A stretch of 64,000 bases of DNA, taken from NCBI GenBank assembly GCA_025526935.1, contig JAHLKD010000088.1, positions 165,539 to 229,538 on the forward strand, written 5' to 3'. Below are positions 46,616-59,900 of the stretch, piece by piece. The notes under the pieces are model-generated. The model was not told where the DNA came from. It saw only the letters and a list, made by a program, of their open reading frames with translations, and ran no database searches. The translations under genes and the position numbers were made by a program. The DNA comes from Cladochytrium replicatum (lineage: Eukaryota; Chytridiomycota; Chytridiomycetes; Cladochytriales; Cladochytriaceae). Every line of letters starts with the position of its first letter. Within the stretch, counting starts at the first letter, position 1.

Positions 46616-49600
46616 CACCCCCTCAGTCATTAGATAGGTACAACCGAGAGTATCACTCAACCGATCATAACTTTCTGTAAATGCTGAAGTTGATATTCTA
46701 TTGAAATAAAGGTGAGTTGTATGGACATCGCCAGCCGGTCGTTCAAGATAGTATATTAAGTGAAGACTGACTGACTAGCCCCAACGAGCCCCTGTGTTTA
46801 AGGTATAATTTACTTCCAAGAGGTTTAGTTAAGATGTCCGCGATCATATCAGAAGTATCCATATGGTGTAACTCCTGATGTTTCTGTTCAACTTGGAGAT
46901 TCACAAATCTCTCGCGAACGTCCATGTGTTTGGTCCGTTTGTTGTTGAACAGATTGTTTGCGATAGACTCGGTGGATTGATTGTCTTGCCATAAACGGAG
47001 CGGATTGAACGACGTAATTCCAATACCCGTCATAAGATTTTTCATCCACTTCATCTCACGCGATAGTTCGTTCAGCGCATACAGTTCGGCTTCCGACGAC
47101 GAGGCTGCAATAGTCTGTTGTCGAATCGACTGCCAACTGATTGCCGCATTAGCGAACATTACCACGTAACCGGTTCGTGAGTATCTATCTGCATCGCCCG
47201 CCCAGTCTGCATCGGCATAACCTTGTGGGTTGTTAGCCGAATCAAACATGTAGAGACCGTCGGGTCTTAGCATCGGAGACGTGATACCAGTCCGTGTATA
47301 GTGTAAACCGTAATCCCAAGTACCGAGTAAATATCGTTGTAATCGATAGAGAGCCTTTGATTCTGACTGTCGAGGATCAATCTGATGTTGTGCCAAAATA
47401 TTGACTGCGTATGAAATATCCGGTCGTGTCTTAGTCGCCACGTACGATATCTTCATTAACATTGATCGAAATTGTGTTGCCTCGGCATCGGACAGTGTTG
47501 GTGTGGTCTCATCAAAGATATATGATTTTGACATCGGTGTTTTGGTCGGTTTGATGTTGGTACCCCATAAATTCGCTTCTTCGAGAATCTTCTTTACGTA
47601 CAATGCATTGCTAAGGAAATATCCTTCCGTTGTCTGCAATAACTCCATTTTCAGAATCCATTTCGCCTTTGAAGTACTGCCTACTGTGAACGAAGTTTCC
47701 AAATCGGTCTGAAACCGATGATATGCGTTTGGATCTGTGGAAAAATGTAGTATATCATCGACATGAACGGTAGTGTGTTCGCGGGTATTATTTGTTGGAT
47801 TGTATCGCCAGAAATGACAGATGTCTGCAATATTCCGCACGAAACCAACACTGAGATATTGTTTCCAAAGAGTTTTGTACCATTCTCGAGCTGCCTGGTG
47901 TAGACCGTACAGACTTTTGATAAGTCTGCAGACGATGGGTCGATTCCGGAAATCTACTCGTCCGAAACCATGAGGGAGTTCGACGTAGTTCTCTTCTTCC
48001 AGTATTGCATTGAGATATGCACCCTTGATATCAAACTGGAATATGATCATGCCGACTAATGCTGCTAATGCAATCAGAAAACGGATCGTGGACGTTTTCG
48101 TAACTGGAGAATAGGTTTCATCGAAATCCAATCCTTCAATCTGTGAAAATCCTCGTACGACCCAACGTGCTTTGAATCGAGTAATATTGCCATGTTCGTC
48201 AAGCTTATATGTGAAAACCCATTTGCCCGATAATAAATTCCGTCCATCAGGTAAAAACGTTTCGGCCCAAGTATTGTTGCCGACTAGTTGTGTAACTTCC
48301 TCCTTCATCGCCGCTAACCAGAATGGAGCCTCATCGGATCGTGATAAAGCCTCACGAAGAGTCTTTGGTGCAGTCCGTATATTTCCATTCGCAATTGGTT
48401 GTGTTGGATATGAGGAATCGGCCTTCAGGGTCCAATCGATATTAGGAACGGACCGGGTAAACAAGGAATTTTGTTTCCTTTTGGCGTTCGACAAATTTGC
48501 ACTTGCTTGACGTTTTCGTTTTCTTGCTGCATATGCTTCGTCGACATCTTCTCCAATGAATTGAAGATCACTTTCGAGTTGTGCATCATATTCCTCTACA
48601 GGAGATACGGAAGACAAATTCGGAGATTCTTCAGTAATGGATTGTGGAGTCGATAAATTAGCATTTGGATCATAATCAGCATCGTCTGGGTCATCATCGT
48701 CTAGTCCATGTAAATGTTCAACAACATGCATGTCACCGGCTTCTTCTAAGCGGTAATATATGGGGTCGTCGTTTATATCCTCATCGATTTCTTCGTCTGC
48801 AACGGTAGAAATCGGGAAATTGTCTGAGACAAACTCAACAGTCGTCTCTTGCACCCCCTGATCCCCGGTTGGTATTTGATCAACATCGAAATATGTCCCG
48901 GCCTTCAGTGGATATTGTACCGTAAGATCGTCGAGTAACTGTCGGGTAGGATTATAACCAACAAAAACTCCCTTGTGGAACGTAACATGGAAGTATTCGC
49001 CTATTGTGTTTGTCCGAAAATTGAGTGCTATGACGATCTTCAGGTCTTCACCCTTGTATCCGAGAAACAGACCTAGTTCAGACTTGTCTCGGATTCTGCG
49101 CGCCAACCTTTGTTCGTGTGAGATCCACAAACTAACGAGTGTTCCAAAGGCGTGGATAGTTGCCAAATCTATCCGCTTGTCAAGGTAAGCACAGTACGGA
49201 ATCGCATTCACAGCTGAATGGAAAGTAGCGTTCTTGACGACCGCAGCGTATAGGATGGAGAGTTGCACGAATTGAAGTGTTCGTGGTAGTCCAGCTTGTA
49301 GCAGCATCGCGTCCGACATATACTTGATCGATTGTATATTCCGCTCTGATAGACCATCGAGTTCCTTTACTGACGGAGGAGCTGGGTGGACGCGGATGCG
49401 AGGAATCTTGGTATTGCACCATTGGATCAACCGTTTAGTAATCAATTCTCCTGAATCGGAACGTAGTTCAGCAACGTGTAATGGGTGATTGCGATTTTCC
49501 ACATCAGCGATATGTCGAATCATACTATCCACCGCATCACTCTTTCGATTCAGGAAGTAGATTGTGATGAAACGAGGTTGTTCGTCGACAATGATCTGCC

Positions 49601-50635
49601 AATATCTCTTCTTCTGTCCGTCGTAGATTAAACGTACGACATCGGAAAACAGACGGAAAAGTTTCCTCGGAGCTCGACTTATTGTAGAATAAATCGGCTT
49701 CTGCTTCAGCTTTGTGCGACTACAGACCAAACAATTCTGCATAATTGATTTGTTGACAAGATTGAATGCATCCGGTTCAACCTTGGGCATTTTGATGTTG
49801 AGCTTCTCTGCCGTTCGAAAGATCGTCCGTAAGTGGATGTGACCAAACTGCTGGTGTAACTTTGCAAGTTCGTGTACTGTCACTGGCGATAAGTTGGTGC
49901 TCACTCCAACTGTATCTTGAGATGCTCGTTGACATTCATCATCGTTCGTTTGACGAATGTTGTTGTCTGACATTACATCGAGACCCATCGCGTGAGAAGA
50001 TCGTACACCGGACGTAAAGTCCATCGACTGATCGAGACCTTCTGCGGATACCGCTACTGCTTTAGCTCGTTGAGCAATCGCATGCCGCGGTTGGTGAGTT
50101 CCGACGGTACTAACATCAGCATAGAGATAGTACAAATCTCTTTCCCGTCGCCCAATAATAACGTGTTCATCCGTATCACCATGCGTGAGGATAACCTTGT
50201 CTTTGGTGAAACTCACAATGTCCCCGGAGTCTCCAATGATACTACACACTGATGCAAGTGTGTCTTCGAGATCAGGAACATAAAGTGCGTTGTGTATTAT
50301 CTTAATTCGCCCATTGGGTAAAACTACAGATACATCTCCAAAACCACAAACTGGAATTGTATGACTATCCGCTAGTTCCACCACGTCCTCGTCATTCGTA
50401 TACGTCAGCGAACTAAAGGCATGACGATTAGGTGTCATCCAAACAGTTGCGCCTGTATCAAGCAAACCCACACGATCCTTTGCTTGAACATGTACACGGA
50501 CAACCTTCTGTGCCGAGTGTGCGTTCACTATCGAAAACATATTTCCGATGTATGTGTCAGCATCTTTATCAACAGAAGTAGGTTGGGTAAGGTCAAAGAT
50601 TACCTTCTTGGTCAACACCGGTTTGGCGGTAGATT
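46017..50635 (-). mobile_element. Copia element C, inverted near-identical copy of element A, 5' truncated
   Basis: Minus orientation. 3' LTR 46017-46615 (599 bp), purine tract, then pol up to 50635, where sequence equivalent to 39733 of element A is joined to an RNase H fragment. Gag and 5' LTR are missing. Over the shared ~1300 codons I see one amino-acid difference from element A (ENYVELPHG versus ENYIELPHG). Confidence 0.92.
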
Positions 50636-50744
50636 GTTGTTGAACAGATTGTTTGCGATAGACTCGGTGGATTGATTGTCTTGCCATAAACGGAGCGGAT
50701 TGAACGACGTAATTCCGATACCCGTCATAAGATTTTTCATCCAC
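46743..50744 (-). pseudogene. Element C Pol fused to a displaced RNase H fragment
   Basis: Open frame of 1333 codons. From 50635 to 46743 it carries protease (LLDTGATVWMTP), integrase, RT and RNase H as in element A, starting inside the segment just before the protease (STAKPVLTKKV). The first ~37 codons come from the flanking RNase H fragment read in a wrong frame, so the listed N-terminus is an artefact of the junction. It has no Gag and no promoter of its own. Confidence 0.85.
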
Positions 50745-51143
50745 TTCATCTCACGCGATAGTTCGTTCAGCGCATACAGTTCGGCTTCCGACGACGAGGC
50801 TGCAATAGTCTGTTGTCGAATCGATTGCCAACTGATTGCCGCATTAGCGAACATTACCACGTAACCGGTTCGTGAGTATCTATCTGCATCGCCCGCCCAG
50901 TCTGCATCGGCATAACCTTGTGGGTTGTTAGCCGAATCAAACATGTAGAGACTGTCGGGTCTTAGCATCGGAGACGTGATACCAGTTCGTGTATAGTGTA
51001 AACTGTAATCCCAAGTACCGAGTAAATATCGTTGTAATCGATAGAGAGCCTTTGATTCTGACTGTCGAGGATCAATCTGATGTTGTTCCAAAATATTGAC
51101 TGCGTATGAAATATCCGGTTGTGTCTTAGTCGCCACGTATGAT
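50636..51143 (-). pseudogene. RT/RNase H fragment of family A
   Basis: Covers TQPDISYAVNILEQHQID through QSTESIANNLFNN, i.e. element A positions about 42930-43430. It is in the same orientation as element C but lies upstream of C's protease region, so it is a displaced piece rather than part of C. It has a few substitutions relative to A and C. Confidence 0.88.
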
Positions 51144-52695
51144 AAGGAGAATGCGTCGTCGCGACTCGTACCTCGGTATGGCAGATGGGCACGATATTAT
51201 CGATTGCGGTTGGGTCTAGACTTACAAAACAAACAAAGTCGGGAAGATATTGTGGGAGAAGTCGCGGTTGGTCTTGCGGGGGAATCAGCAGGTGTATGGC
51301 AAAAACTATCAAAACACTTACTCTACGTGGACGATATTCTCCTGGCGTCTATGCATGAGGAGGAGATTCTGAGGATTGAGGAGCGTCTGGAGCAGCAATT
51401 GGAAATAAGCAAGGCCGGGCAATGTCGATACTATCTTGGATGGGAGACCACGTACGACCAAGATGCTGGGACGCTGTCTATCAGCCAAAGACAGTACATC
51501 AAAGTCTCAGCAGAAAAGGTCAAGGTCAATTTTGCAAGAAAGACGCCTGTTGAGGTTGGAGTGGATTTGAGGAAGGACATGCGGGGGGATGTGGTACGAG
51601 AGAAGAACGAGTTCAGATACCCGACGATTGTCGGACAGTTGCTGCACGCAGCAACAAACACCCGTCCAGACATTGCCTATGCAATGGGAGTTGTGGCACG
51701 TTTTCAGCCATCTCCACAACACTCCCACTGACGAGCAGCAGAACGAATCATGGCTTACCTTCGGCACACAGCGGACTTCGGAATCACCTACCAGCATCAG
51801 GAACGGCTTGAATTATGCTGCTATGCGGATGCAGACTTTGCTGGAGACCTTGATTCTAGGAAATCAACGACGGGCTACGTGGTGACAATAAACGGCGGTG
51901 CGGTGTCATGGAGGAGCAAGCTTCAGTCGACGCAAGCAAAGTCTACGGCGGAAGCAGAGTATGTGGCGATGTCGGATGCTTCGGATGAGCTTGTTTGGGT
52001 CAGGAACTTGTTGGAGGAGCTTGGCTACACTCTCAAGCAGCCACCGACGCTCTACTCTGATAACACGGCTGCTATATCTGGAGCAGAGAACCCGAACTTC
52101 AAAGATCAAACCTATTGCGTCATCGGGTGGAACACAATGAGATCGCTGTTCAGCACATTTCGACGACGAAGCAACGAGCGGACATACTTACAAAAGGACT
52201 TCATCGGCCACAGCACGAACGGTTGATGCGAATGATGGGAATGGAGGAGATTGGAGGAGAAGATTCTGGAGCGAAGGCGTGAAAATTTTCTCAGGGGCTT
52301 CAGGATTCTTTATGAAAGATTATTTTGACTTCATTATTTCTTCAATCATTTTGCTATGAGTATATTTCAATCTATTTCTTTCTCTATGAATGTTTAAAAC
52401 AAAACTTTATTCGCCAAAGGAGGAGTGTTGGATTTCATGTTTGTTTGGCTTCATCAAATTTTGTTTGTTGGGTGTTTGTTGGCATGTTTTCTCTATGACT
52501 TCGATGTTTCCTTTGGTGGAAGTTGGGATTCATGTTGTTCAGGTGGATTCATGTGGATGGCTTGCTTTGGAGGATCTTTCCGGAACTTGTGTTGGCGATT
52601 GTTTATTGGTCGTCGGATCCTTTATAAGGGGCAGCACTTCAATAGAGAGCCTTGCGCTTGTGCAAACAGTTTTGGAGCTTTATAAAAACTCTTCA
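51144..52695 (+). mobile_element. Copia element G, 5' truncated, related to the nested element at 17166
   Basis: Plus strand. After ~160 bp I cannot place, RT begins at HLLYVDDILLAS (about 51318), then ISKAGQCRYYLGWET, RNase H (CYADADFAGDLDSRKSTTGY, STAEAEYVAMSDASDELVW, LYSDNTAAISGAEN) and a degenerating end near 52230. A TGA at about 51730 replaces the Trp expected after QHSH. A purine tract AAAGGAGGAG precedes an LTR start TGTTGGATTTCATG at about 52427, extending to about 52695. Confidence 0.82.
52427..52695 (+). repeat. Element G 3' LTR (approximate)
   Basis: Begins TGTTGG right after a purine tract. The right end is set where homology to the next element starts, so it may be truncated. 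No second copy is in the window to confirm it. Confidence 0.5.
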
Positions 52696-54534
52696 TATAC
52701 ATCCCTGCAGAAGTAGAATCTGGTTTACCAGCCTCAATTAACCATCTTAGGATTTTTGGCTGCACTGTCTGGGTTCCTGTACCACCTCCAGCTCGAATAA
52801 TCATATTAATAGGCCAAAAACATCTTGTGCGCAACCTGAAAGTGACAATGACAATGGGGATACCACTGTGGCAGTGGAAAACAGACCCTCTGGCACCATT
52901 GTGGTAGTGGATAATGCTGGTGGGAGTGGGTAATGCCTCAAATGATGAAAGTCACAGTGCTCAAACTGGTATGTAAGCAGCATCTTGTTGGAGTTGTGGA
53001 GTTGGGAAAACGTTCATTGGTAAATCCATGTTCAAAGGCCCTCCGTCTCGCTTTCTGACAGTTGTTTGCTAGCTAGGTCCTTACTCTTTGTGGTATATGT
53101 TTGGAAGTCCGGCATATCGCTCGAGAGCTAGCTTCGATGGTTTTTCTCTATCTTTATTAGTCTTCACTATTTTCCTTTAACATCTTTCAAATCCCAATTC
53201 CCAATCACTCACCTAATTTTTCCTCTCCTATCCACTAACTACATTCAAGTACCTGACTGGCCCCAATGGCAAACTGGGATGAAAGAAGAAATTACTTGTC
53301 TCTTGAAACGACAAGTTGGAGTCTGTGTACAGGAAGTACCAACCCGCAAACTACTTGTGGACACAAATGGGTTTTTGTTACAAAAAGAGATTCTGATGGA
53401 AACATTGTTAGGTTTAAGGCATGCTTCGTTGCAAAAGGATTCAACCAACGACCTGGATTTGAATACTCAGATACCTATTCCCCTGTTATGGATTCTACTA
53501 CCTACCGTATTATCCTTGCACTAAGTGTAACATTTAATGGCGAAGTTCATATTATGGACGTTGTACTTGCTTACCTCTATGGAGACACTGACTGCGAGAT
53601 CTCCATGAAGGTCCCTGAAGGCCTATCTTGCGAAGGTCTCTATGACAACCCTGGAATACGTCTTCTTACTATGGACTATGGGCTCTACTTTGATGAAACA
53701 AAACCCTCTTCGATTGTTGCCTATGCTGACGCCTCGTTCATGTCTGAGCTCAAACCAGATATGCAACAACCTGCTGTTGAGCAGCTATCTCCTGGCGATC
53801 GACGAAACAGGACATGCCTACCACCTCTACTATGCACTCAGAAATTCTTGCTCTCTGGGACACAGCTAAGGAAATTATCTGGATCAGAGAATTTCTCACA
53901 GCTATGCTTACAGACTTACAATTACCTCTTATGATCCTTAATGGACTGACTGCTATCTATGAAGACAATGCTGCTTGTGTTTCCCAATTAAATCTGGTTA
54001 CATTTGCACTGACCTTAACAAACATGTAGTTTCAAAATTCTTTGCCACTGCCCATCACGACAGTACCGATCTATGTGTCACCAAAATCTCCTCTTCAGAG
54101 AACATGGCCAACTCACTCACCAAAATTGTCGGCCTTATTCAGTTTACCAAACTCCGCGACTCCGATTTCTCGCAGATATTCGTTCCAAGACATCCTTGTC
54201 CAAAGGGGGAGCCTCTATGCGCTAAATATCACGAGTTGGTCAACAATGTTGATTTGAAGGGAGAGAGCCAATATGCATTTTATCCTATGGTTGGGCTTTA
54301 GTTCTTTTGTGGCAAACGACAATAATCGTTCTTCCATTTCTTTTCGCTCTCTGATTCTTCATCGCCGATATACTTCCTAGAGCACACTGTTTAATTTTAT
54401 TTCTCTATGCTTTTACGTTTGTTCAGAGTGAGGGAGAGTGTCAAACGTCTATACAAATGTGCCGTCCTGCCATAAATCAATAGATACCGACCGCGTCCTC
54501 TACACGTGCTAGTAGAGACTCACACTTTCTCAGC
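52696..54534 (+). mobile_element. Copia element E1, internally deleted relative of E2, with 3' LTR
   Basis: Segments match E2 in order with deletions: 52697-52799 to 58015-58115; 52800-53240 to 58621-59040; 53243-53640 to 59280-59690; 53669-54300 to 60310-60960. Coding traces include TYSPVMDSTTYRIILAL, HIMDVVLAYLYGDTDCE and TAKEIIWIREFL, in several frames. It keeps the 3' end that E2 lost: purine tract GTGAGGGAGAG and an LTR from 54439 to about 54534. Confidence 0.8.
54439..54534 (+). repeat. Element E1 3' LTR (short)
   Basis: TGTCAAACG...TCTCAGC, similar to the E2 5' LTR at 55250-55355. Confidence 0.75.
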
Positions 54535-54540
54535 CGCCCC

Positions 54541-55075
54541 AACTACCTTCGTCGTAATATCCAGTTCTCGAAGATGGTGGGGCAACTGTGTGTGGTGCTC
54601 GCTCAGAGTTGCGTGCCTTTCAGGCGATCAAGTCACTATAGAGACAAGGTTGGGGGCTCTCGATGACTCCGTGACGATCGAGATCAAAGACGGGCAGTTG
54701 GTTGATACGGATTTCGTGATCCACTTCCAGGTTCTTCAGCGCAACGCTTGGGACAACGTCGTTTAAACTTGCTCGGTCATGCTCTTATTCCGGGACGAGG
54801 CCCAGGTTGATGTGTGGTGTGCGGACAGGGGAGTCCCGAAAGGTGATGTGAGACCCGTTGAGCAGGTCTGGAGATTTGCGAAGGAGTGGTATGGTCGTCA
54901 TGCCGATGAGGATTGGACAAATTGGTCTGTAAAGGAGACTGCAGAGATCTTTCGGCGACATGGATTGGCAGGGCCGGCCTTGGATCTGGATCATTCGAAC
55001 GGGAGTGTCCACTTTAATAATGGTCTGCTTGTTTTGCAGTATGCATGTTTGCAGTTCGTTTGTCAATCTGACTAG
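54541..55075 (+). pseudogene. Alkylmercury lyase (MerB)-like fragment with one in-frame TAA
   Basis: Two pieces in the same frame separated by TAA at 54764-54766. The first has RWWGNCVWCSLRVACLSGD and later VIHFQVLQRNAWDNVV; the second TCSVMLLFRDEAQVDVWC, VPKGDVRPVEQVWRFAKEWY and AEIFRRHGLAGP. From memory this follows MerB-type proteins, with WGNCxWDxLGI around catalytic Cys/Asp (Cys96 and Asp99 of E. coli MerB) and a second catalytic Cys (159) before a helix with FRxExxVDxWC. Here both cysteines are kept and the Asp position is Cys. The 5' end is cut by the E1 LTR, the E2 LTR lies at 55250, and there is no start codon, so it is non-functional here. Such genes are mainly bacterial, with sporadic fungal members, so transfer is possible. 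Confidence 0.6.
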
Positions 55076-55249
55076 TTTATGGTTTTGTACACAATATTTC
55101 CAACAATATCAGGAACCGAAGTTTACCACATTATTACAGCTGAAAGGGATAAGAATTCTCTCCCACCAAGAAAAACATCTGCAACCCAACGCTTCCCAAC
55201 GAACTCCTCAGGCTCATCCTGATTGATCACCTAGCAATCCCACCAAAAC

Positions 55250-55355
55250 TGTCAAACGTGCACTCTACACAAATGTGCTGTCCTGGCGTAAATCAATAAA
55301 CACGTGACCACAATCCTCTCTGCACAAGAGCTAGTAGACTCACACGTTATCAGCA
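55250..55355 (+). repeat. Element E2 5' LTR
   Basis: 106 bp, TGTCAAACGTGC...TTATCAGCA. Its inner part recurs at 60966-61013. Confidence 0.8.
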
Positions 55356-55492
55356 CACTGCTCTGAATCATCGGCAATCAAGCTCCAAACTGGCCGGAAA
55401 ACATCGCACCGCTCTACTCGAAACGGAAACAGGCAAACAGCCCACCAGCACAACAAAACTACCACCCAGATCATCACCACCACCACTCACCA

Positions 55493-56890
55493 TGTCCAAC
55501 TTGAAGGGCAAGAAGATTATCCTGCAGACTGATGGATCCAACTGTATTGCCTGGCATGCCAACATCCAGAAAATTGCCATCGCCCACAGTCTCCGCTAAT
55601 TTTTGGACAAAAACAAAGTCATCCCTGGCATCAATGATGATGGCACCCTGGACTTAGCAAAAATCAACTTCACCCCCGATGAAGACATATTGTTCACCAA
55701 TGCAACTCGACTTCTGCTATTCATCCAGGAATCCTTGCCGACTGACACTATTGGAGCTCTGTATGCCGAATGGTACCACCCAGGCAAAATTCTGGAAGAC
55801 CTCAAGACGGCCTACACCCAACTTGCGAATGCTGCAGCCACTGAAGTACGTCGAAAATGGCAGAAACTTTGACTCTCCGATTATGTCAACATCATCGCCT
55901 ATAACTCTGCGATCTTGAAAATTTCTGGCGAAATGAAGCGCATCGGACAAGCTGCCGAAGTCACAGATGAGAAGATGATAACAAAAACCTTGGAAACCTT
56001 CAAAGAACAAGACATCGCGATAAGCAACCAATTGAGAGCCAAAAACTTTACTAAATATCATGATCTTTACACCCATATGCTTGACGACAGGACTCATGGA
56101 CTGGGAATACAAAGACAAGCCGAACTTGGCGGACCATCGCTCAACATTGGCTATGATAGAATCCCTGTCCCCCAGGCTCTGGCAACATCGACTCCGACTT
56201 TACCTGTCCCAACTGGCCCTGCACTTCCTTCAACAACAACACCAGTGAACATGTTCATCTACCGTGGACGTGGCCGTGGACGCGCCGTGGTAGAGATTTT
56301 GGATATGGCCCTCCTCGTGGACGTGGAAATGGTTCCACCCGCGGTAAGAATATGACACCTGCACCACTGATCTGTCGTCGTTGTGGCCAGTATGGACACG
56401 TCTCTAGGGTGTGCACGACCTCCAATGCGGAAGCCCAGGCCTTCCAGGCCTTCGGGGGGGCCCAGAACCCACAACCTAACTACCAGAACAAACAAGACTC
56501 TTATGGCCCTCGCCGCCCTCGCCTTCGCGCAGTAACTAGCAATTACAAACCCATACCTTCACAACAATACTTTATGTTTTCTCATACTGATTCCGATATT
56601 CCCTACCCATCAGATCAAATGTCCCAGCAGACTGAAGAAGTTGTCGACAACGAGAACTACGAAGAGGAAGAATGTAATGACCAGGACTATGAATATTACT
56701 ACGATGACAACTATGACCACGACGACTATGATGAGGAACCACCAACTGCAGGGATGTATATGCTCAACTTTGCTAACATTACTGTAGGAAAAGACAACCA
56801 TGAAGATTCACCCCCAATTGTCGACTTCACCGACAGCGAATCAACAGTCCCCTGCCTTATTGACAACTGTGCTCGAGTTACTGTCCTATG
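55493..56890 (+). pseudogene. Element E2 Gag and protease region, broken
   Basis: Starts MSNLKGKKIILQTDGSN (55493), stops at 55600, reopens as FLDKNKVIPGINDDGTLDL, stops after RRKWQKL, and reopens at 55915. A Gly/Arg-rich stretch (YRGRGRGRA) leads, with a frame change, to the CCHC knuckle CRRCGQYGHVSRVC (about 56380) and an acidic Tyr/Asp-rich stretch. A retropepsin-like VPCLIDNCARVTVL near 56855 has Asn in place of the usual D-S/T-G second residue. Confidence 0.82.
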
Positions 56891-56935
56891 ACACCGTGAA
56901 TTCTTCCTGACTCTGGAAAATCATCCGGATCTCCA

Positions 56936-59900
56936 ATGGGTTACAACAATCAAAGGAAACGTGAAGTATTTGGTATTGGAGTTGGTAGCGCCCGAGTTAT
57001 GTTGGAAAATGGAACTGTACTTAACATTACCCTTGCTGTTCTCGCTCCAGAAGCCACAGAGAATGTCATACCTGTCGATGTCCTCCACGAAAACAACTTG
57101 GAAAGTTTTGCTGCATTATTATCCCGACTAACTTACATTACAGATGCCACCACTGAATTATTATCCCGACTAACTTATATTACAGATGCCACCACTGAAC
57201 TGACAGTTGAAGTACTTGACCGTCACCCTGACCTCAGCCTCCCATTCGCACGAATTCGCCCAGCTCAACTTTCAGCCAATATGATTGCGATGACGGATCA
57301 CTCTGGCCGCAAAAATTACACCACCAACCACAATCAAAGACCGTTCCACCGCCTACAAACGATATCATGCTCGACTTGGGCATCAGAGCTCGGATTCCAT
57401 GAAACTCCTGATCAGACACCACCCTCATCTCATTCCTTTACGTCAATCTGACATCCCATCCTCCATTTCAGACATTGATGAAGAAATCTGTCAACCACTT
57501 GCACAAGGAAAATTCAAGACAGCCCCCTTCGACAGTAAAGACAAGTCAACCAACCGACGATTTGGCGAAATATTACACTCTGACCATGCCGGACCAATCT
57601 ACCCACCAGCCGTTGGCCAATATACTGCATTTGAGCTGACAATCAAGACCAAATCACGTTTGATGAAAGTTACACCATCTGAATCCACTGATCAGTTCCT
57701 TGCCATTGCAGTTCAACAGATTCATTCCCACAACATCCACCACCCGGACAACCCAATCACAGCGATATGATTCGACAATAACCAGAACAGTGCTGCAATT
57801 GAAAACTTCTGCCAAGCAAGAGGGATTACTATCGAGCCCAGTGTTCCCTACGTACCTCAGATGAACGGATTGCTGAACGAGGAATTGACATCATCGTCAC
57901 AATGGGCCGAACCTTCCTTATGGGCTGCAACCTCCCGCAAAATTACTGGCACCTTGCATTTGAACACGCCTGCGACATCAAGAACCACCTACCTCACTCA
58001 TCCCTGGACTATGCAATCCCTGCAGAAGTAGAATCTGGTTTACCAACCTCAATTAACCATTTTAGGATTTTTGGCTGCACTGTCTGGTTCCTGTACCACC
58101 TCCAGCTCGAACAAAACTTCCTCAGTTCACTCATTAGCCATCTACATCGGAGCGAATACACCAAAAATTATCAGGGCCATCCACCCATATACAGGCTATG
58201 TGTTCACTGCTCGCTTTGCTGATTGTGTTTTTGACGAATCTTCTTTCCAGAACTACATCCCTACCTAAGACCACAACTACCATCATCTTCACCTCTGACA
58301 GTATTCCCAATCGATAACTGGCCCTCTCAGATCCCATTCCCTCACCCGAACCCAGCAAACCGCGAATCTCTCACTCAACGTGCGATTGCTGCTGCTGAAC
58401 CACCCACAATCATTCGGGCACCCTCGTCACAAAAACAACAACGCCCCAGCAAATCAACATCAGATGCACCACCAGACAGTACACCAACACCAGCGAACGT
58501 CCCTCCTGTTCGACCAGCCTAAACACCTTCAACAACAACCCGACCAACCACCCCAACAACCTCGCAAATGAAACACTACTCCATCACCTACTCGCCACGT
58601 CACACACGCAAAAAGACCTATCATATTAATAGGCCAAAAACATCTCATGTGCAACCTGCAAGTGACAATGACAATGGGGACACCACTGTGGTAGTGGAAA
58701 ACAGACCACTGTGGTAGTGGATAATGCCGGCGCCACTGTGGGAGTGGGTAACGCCTCAAATTGTGAAAGTCACAGTGCTCAAACTGGTATGTAAGCAGCA
58801 TCTTGATGGAGTTGTGGAGTTGGGAAAACGTTCATTGGTAAATCCATGTTCAAAGGCCCTCCGTCTCGCTTTCTGACAGTTGTTTGCTAGCTAGGTCCTT
58901 ACTCTTTGTGGTGTATGTTTGGAAGTCCGGCATATCGCTCGAGAGCTGGATTCGATGCTTTTCTCTATCTTATTAGTCTTCACTATTTGTTTAACATCTT
59001 TCAAATCCCAAATCCCAATCACTCACTATCCACTTACTACATTCAGGGACTTCATCAACTAAACCTCGAATCAAACTTGTTCTCAAACCTCCTACCAACA
59101 ACGAGGTCCTCTTCAGTAACATCACCGTCACCCGTTCCCTTGTAGACAATGCATTCGCTTTCACCACATACAAAACCATCATGGCTACAGACAACACTTC
59201 AACAAACTCCAAATCAAAGAAGCATCAACCTTCCCACTCACAATATCGACCAGACCCCATCACGCTGGAAGAAGCCAAAGCTTCACCTGACTGGCCCCAA
59301 TGGCAAACTGCGATGAAAGAAGAAATTACTGGCCTCTTGAAACGACAAGTTGGAGGCCCTGTACAGGAAGTACCAACCCACAAACTACTTGTGGACCACA
59401 ATGGGTTTTTGTTACAAAACGAGATTCTGATGGAAACATTATTAGGTTTAAGGCACGCCTTGTAGCAAAAGGATTCAATCAATGACCTGGATTTGAATAC
59501 TCAGATACCTATTCCCCTGTTATGGATTCTACTACCTACCGTATTATCCTTACACTAAGTGTTATATTTAACGTCGAAGTTCATCTTATGGACGTTGTAC
59601 TTGCTTACCTCTATGGAGACACTGACTGCGAGATCTACATGAAGGTTCCTGAAGGCCTATATTACGAAGGTGTTTATGACAACCCTGGAATCCGTCTTCT
59701 TAAAGCCCTCTATGGTCTTAAACAATCTGGGCGATGCTGGTTCGAACGACTTGCGAAGTTCCTCGATTCTCGAGATTATCTCTCCATGCCTAAAGCACCT
59801 CCTATTTACTATAAAGCCTTTTGCTGATGGATGGGTTATTATCGGAATCTATGTAGACGACCTAAGCATTATGGGAACTCCTGAAGCTATTCAACTAACC

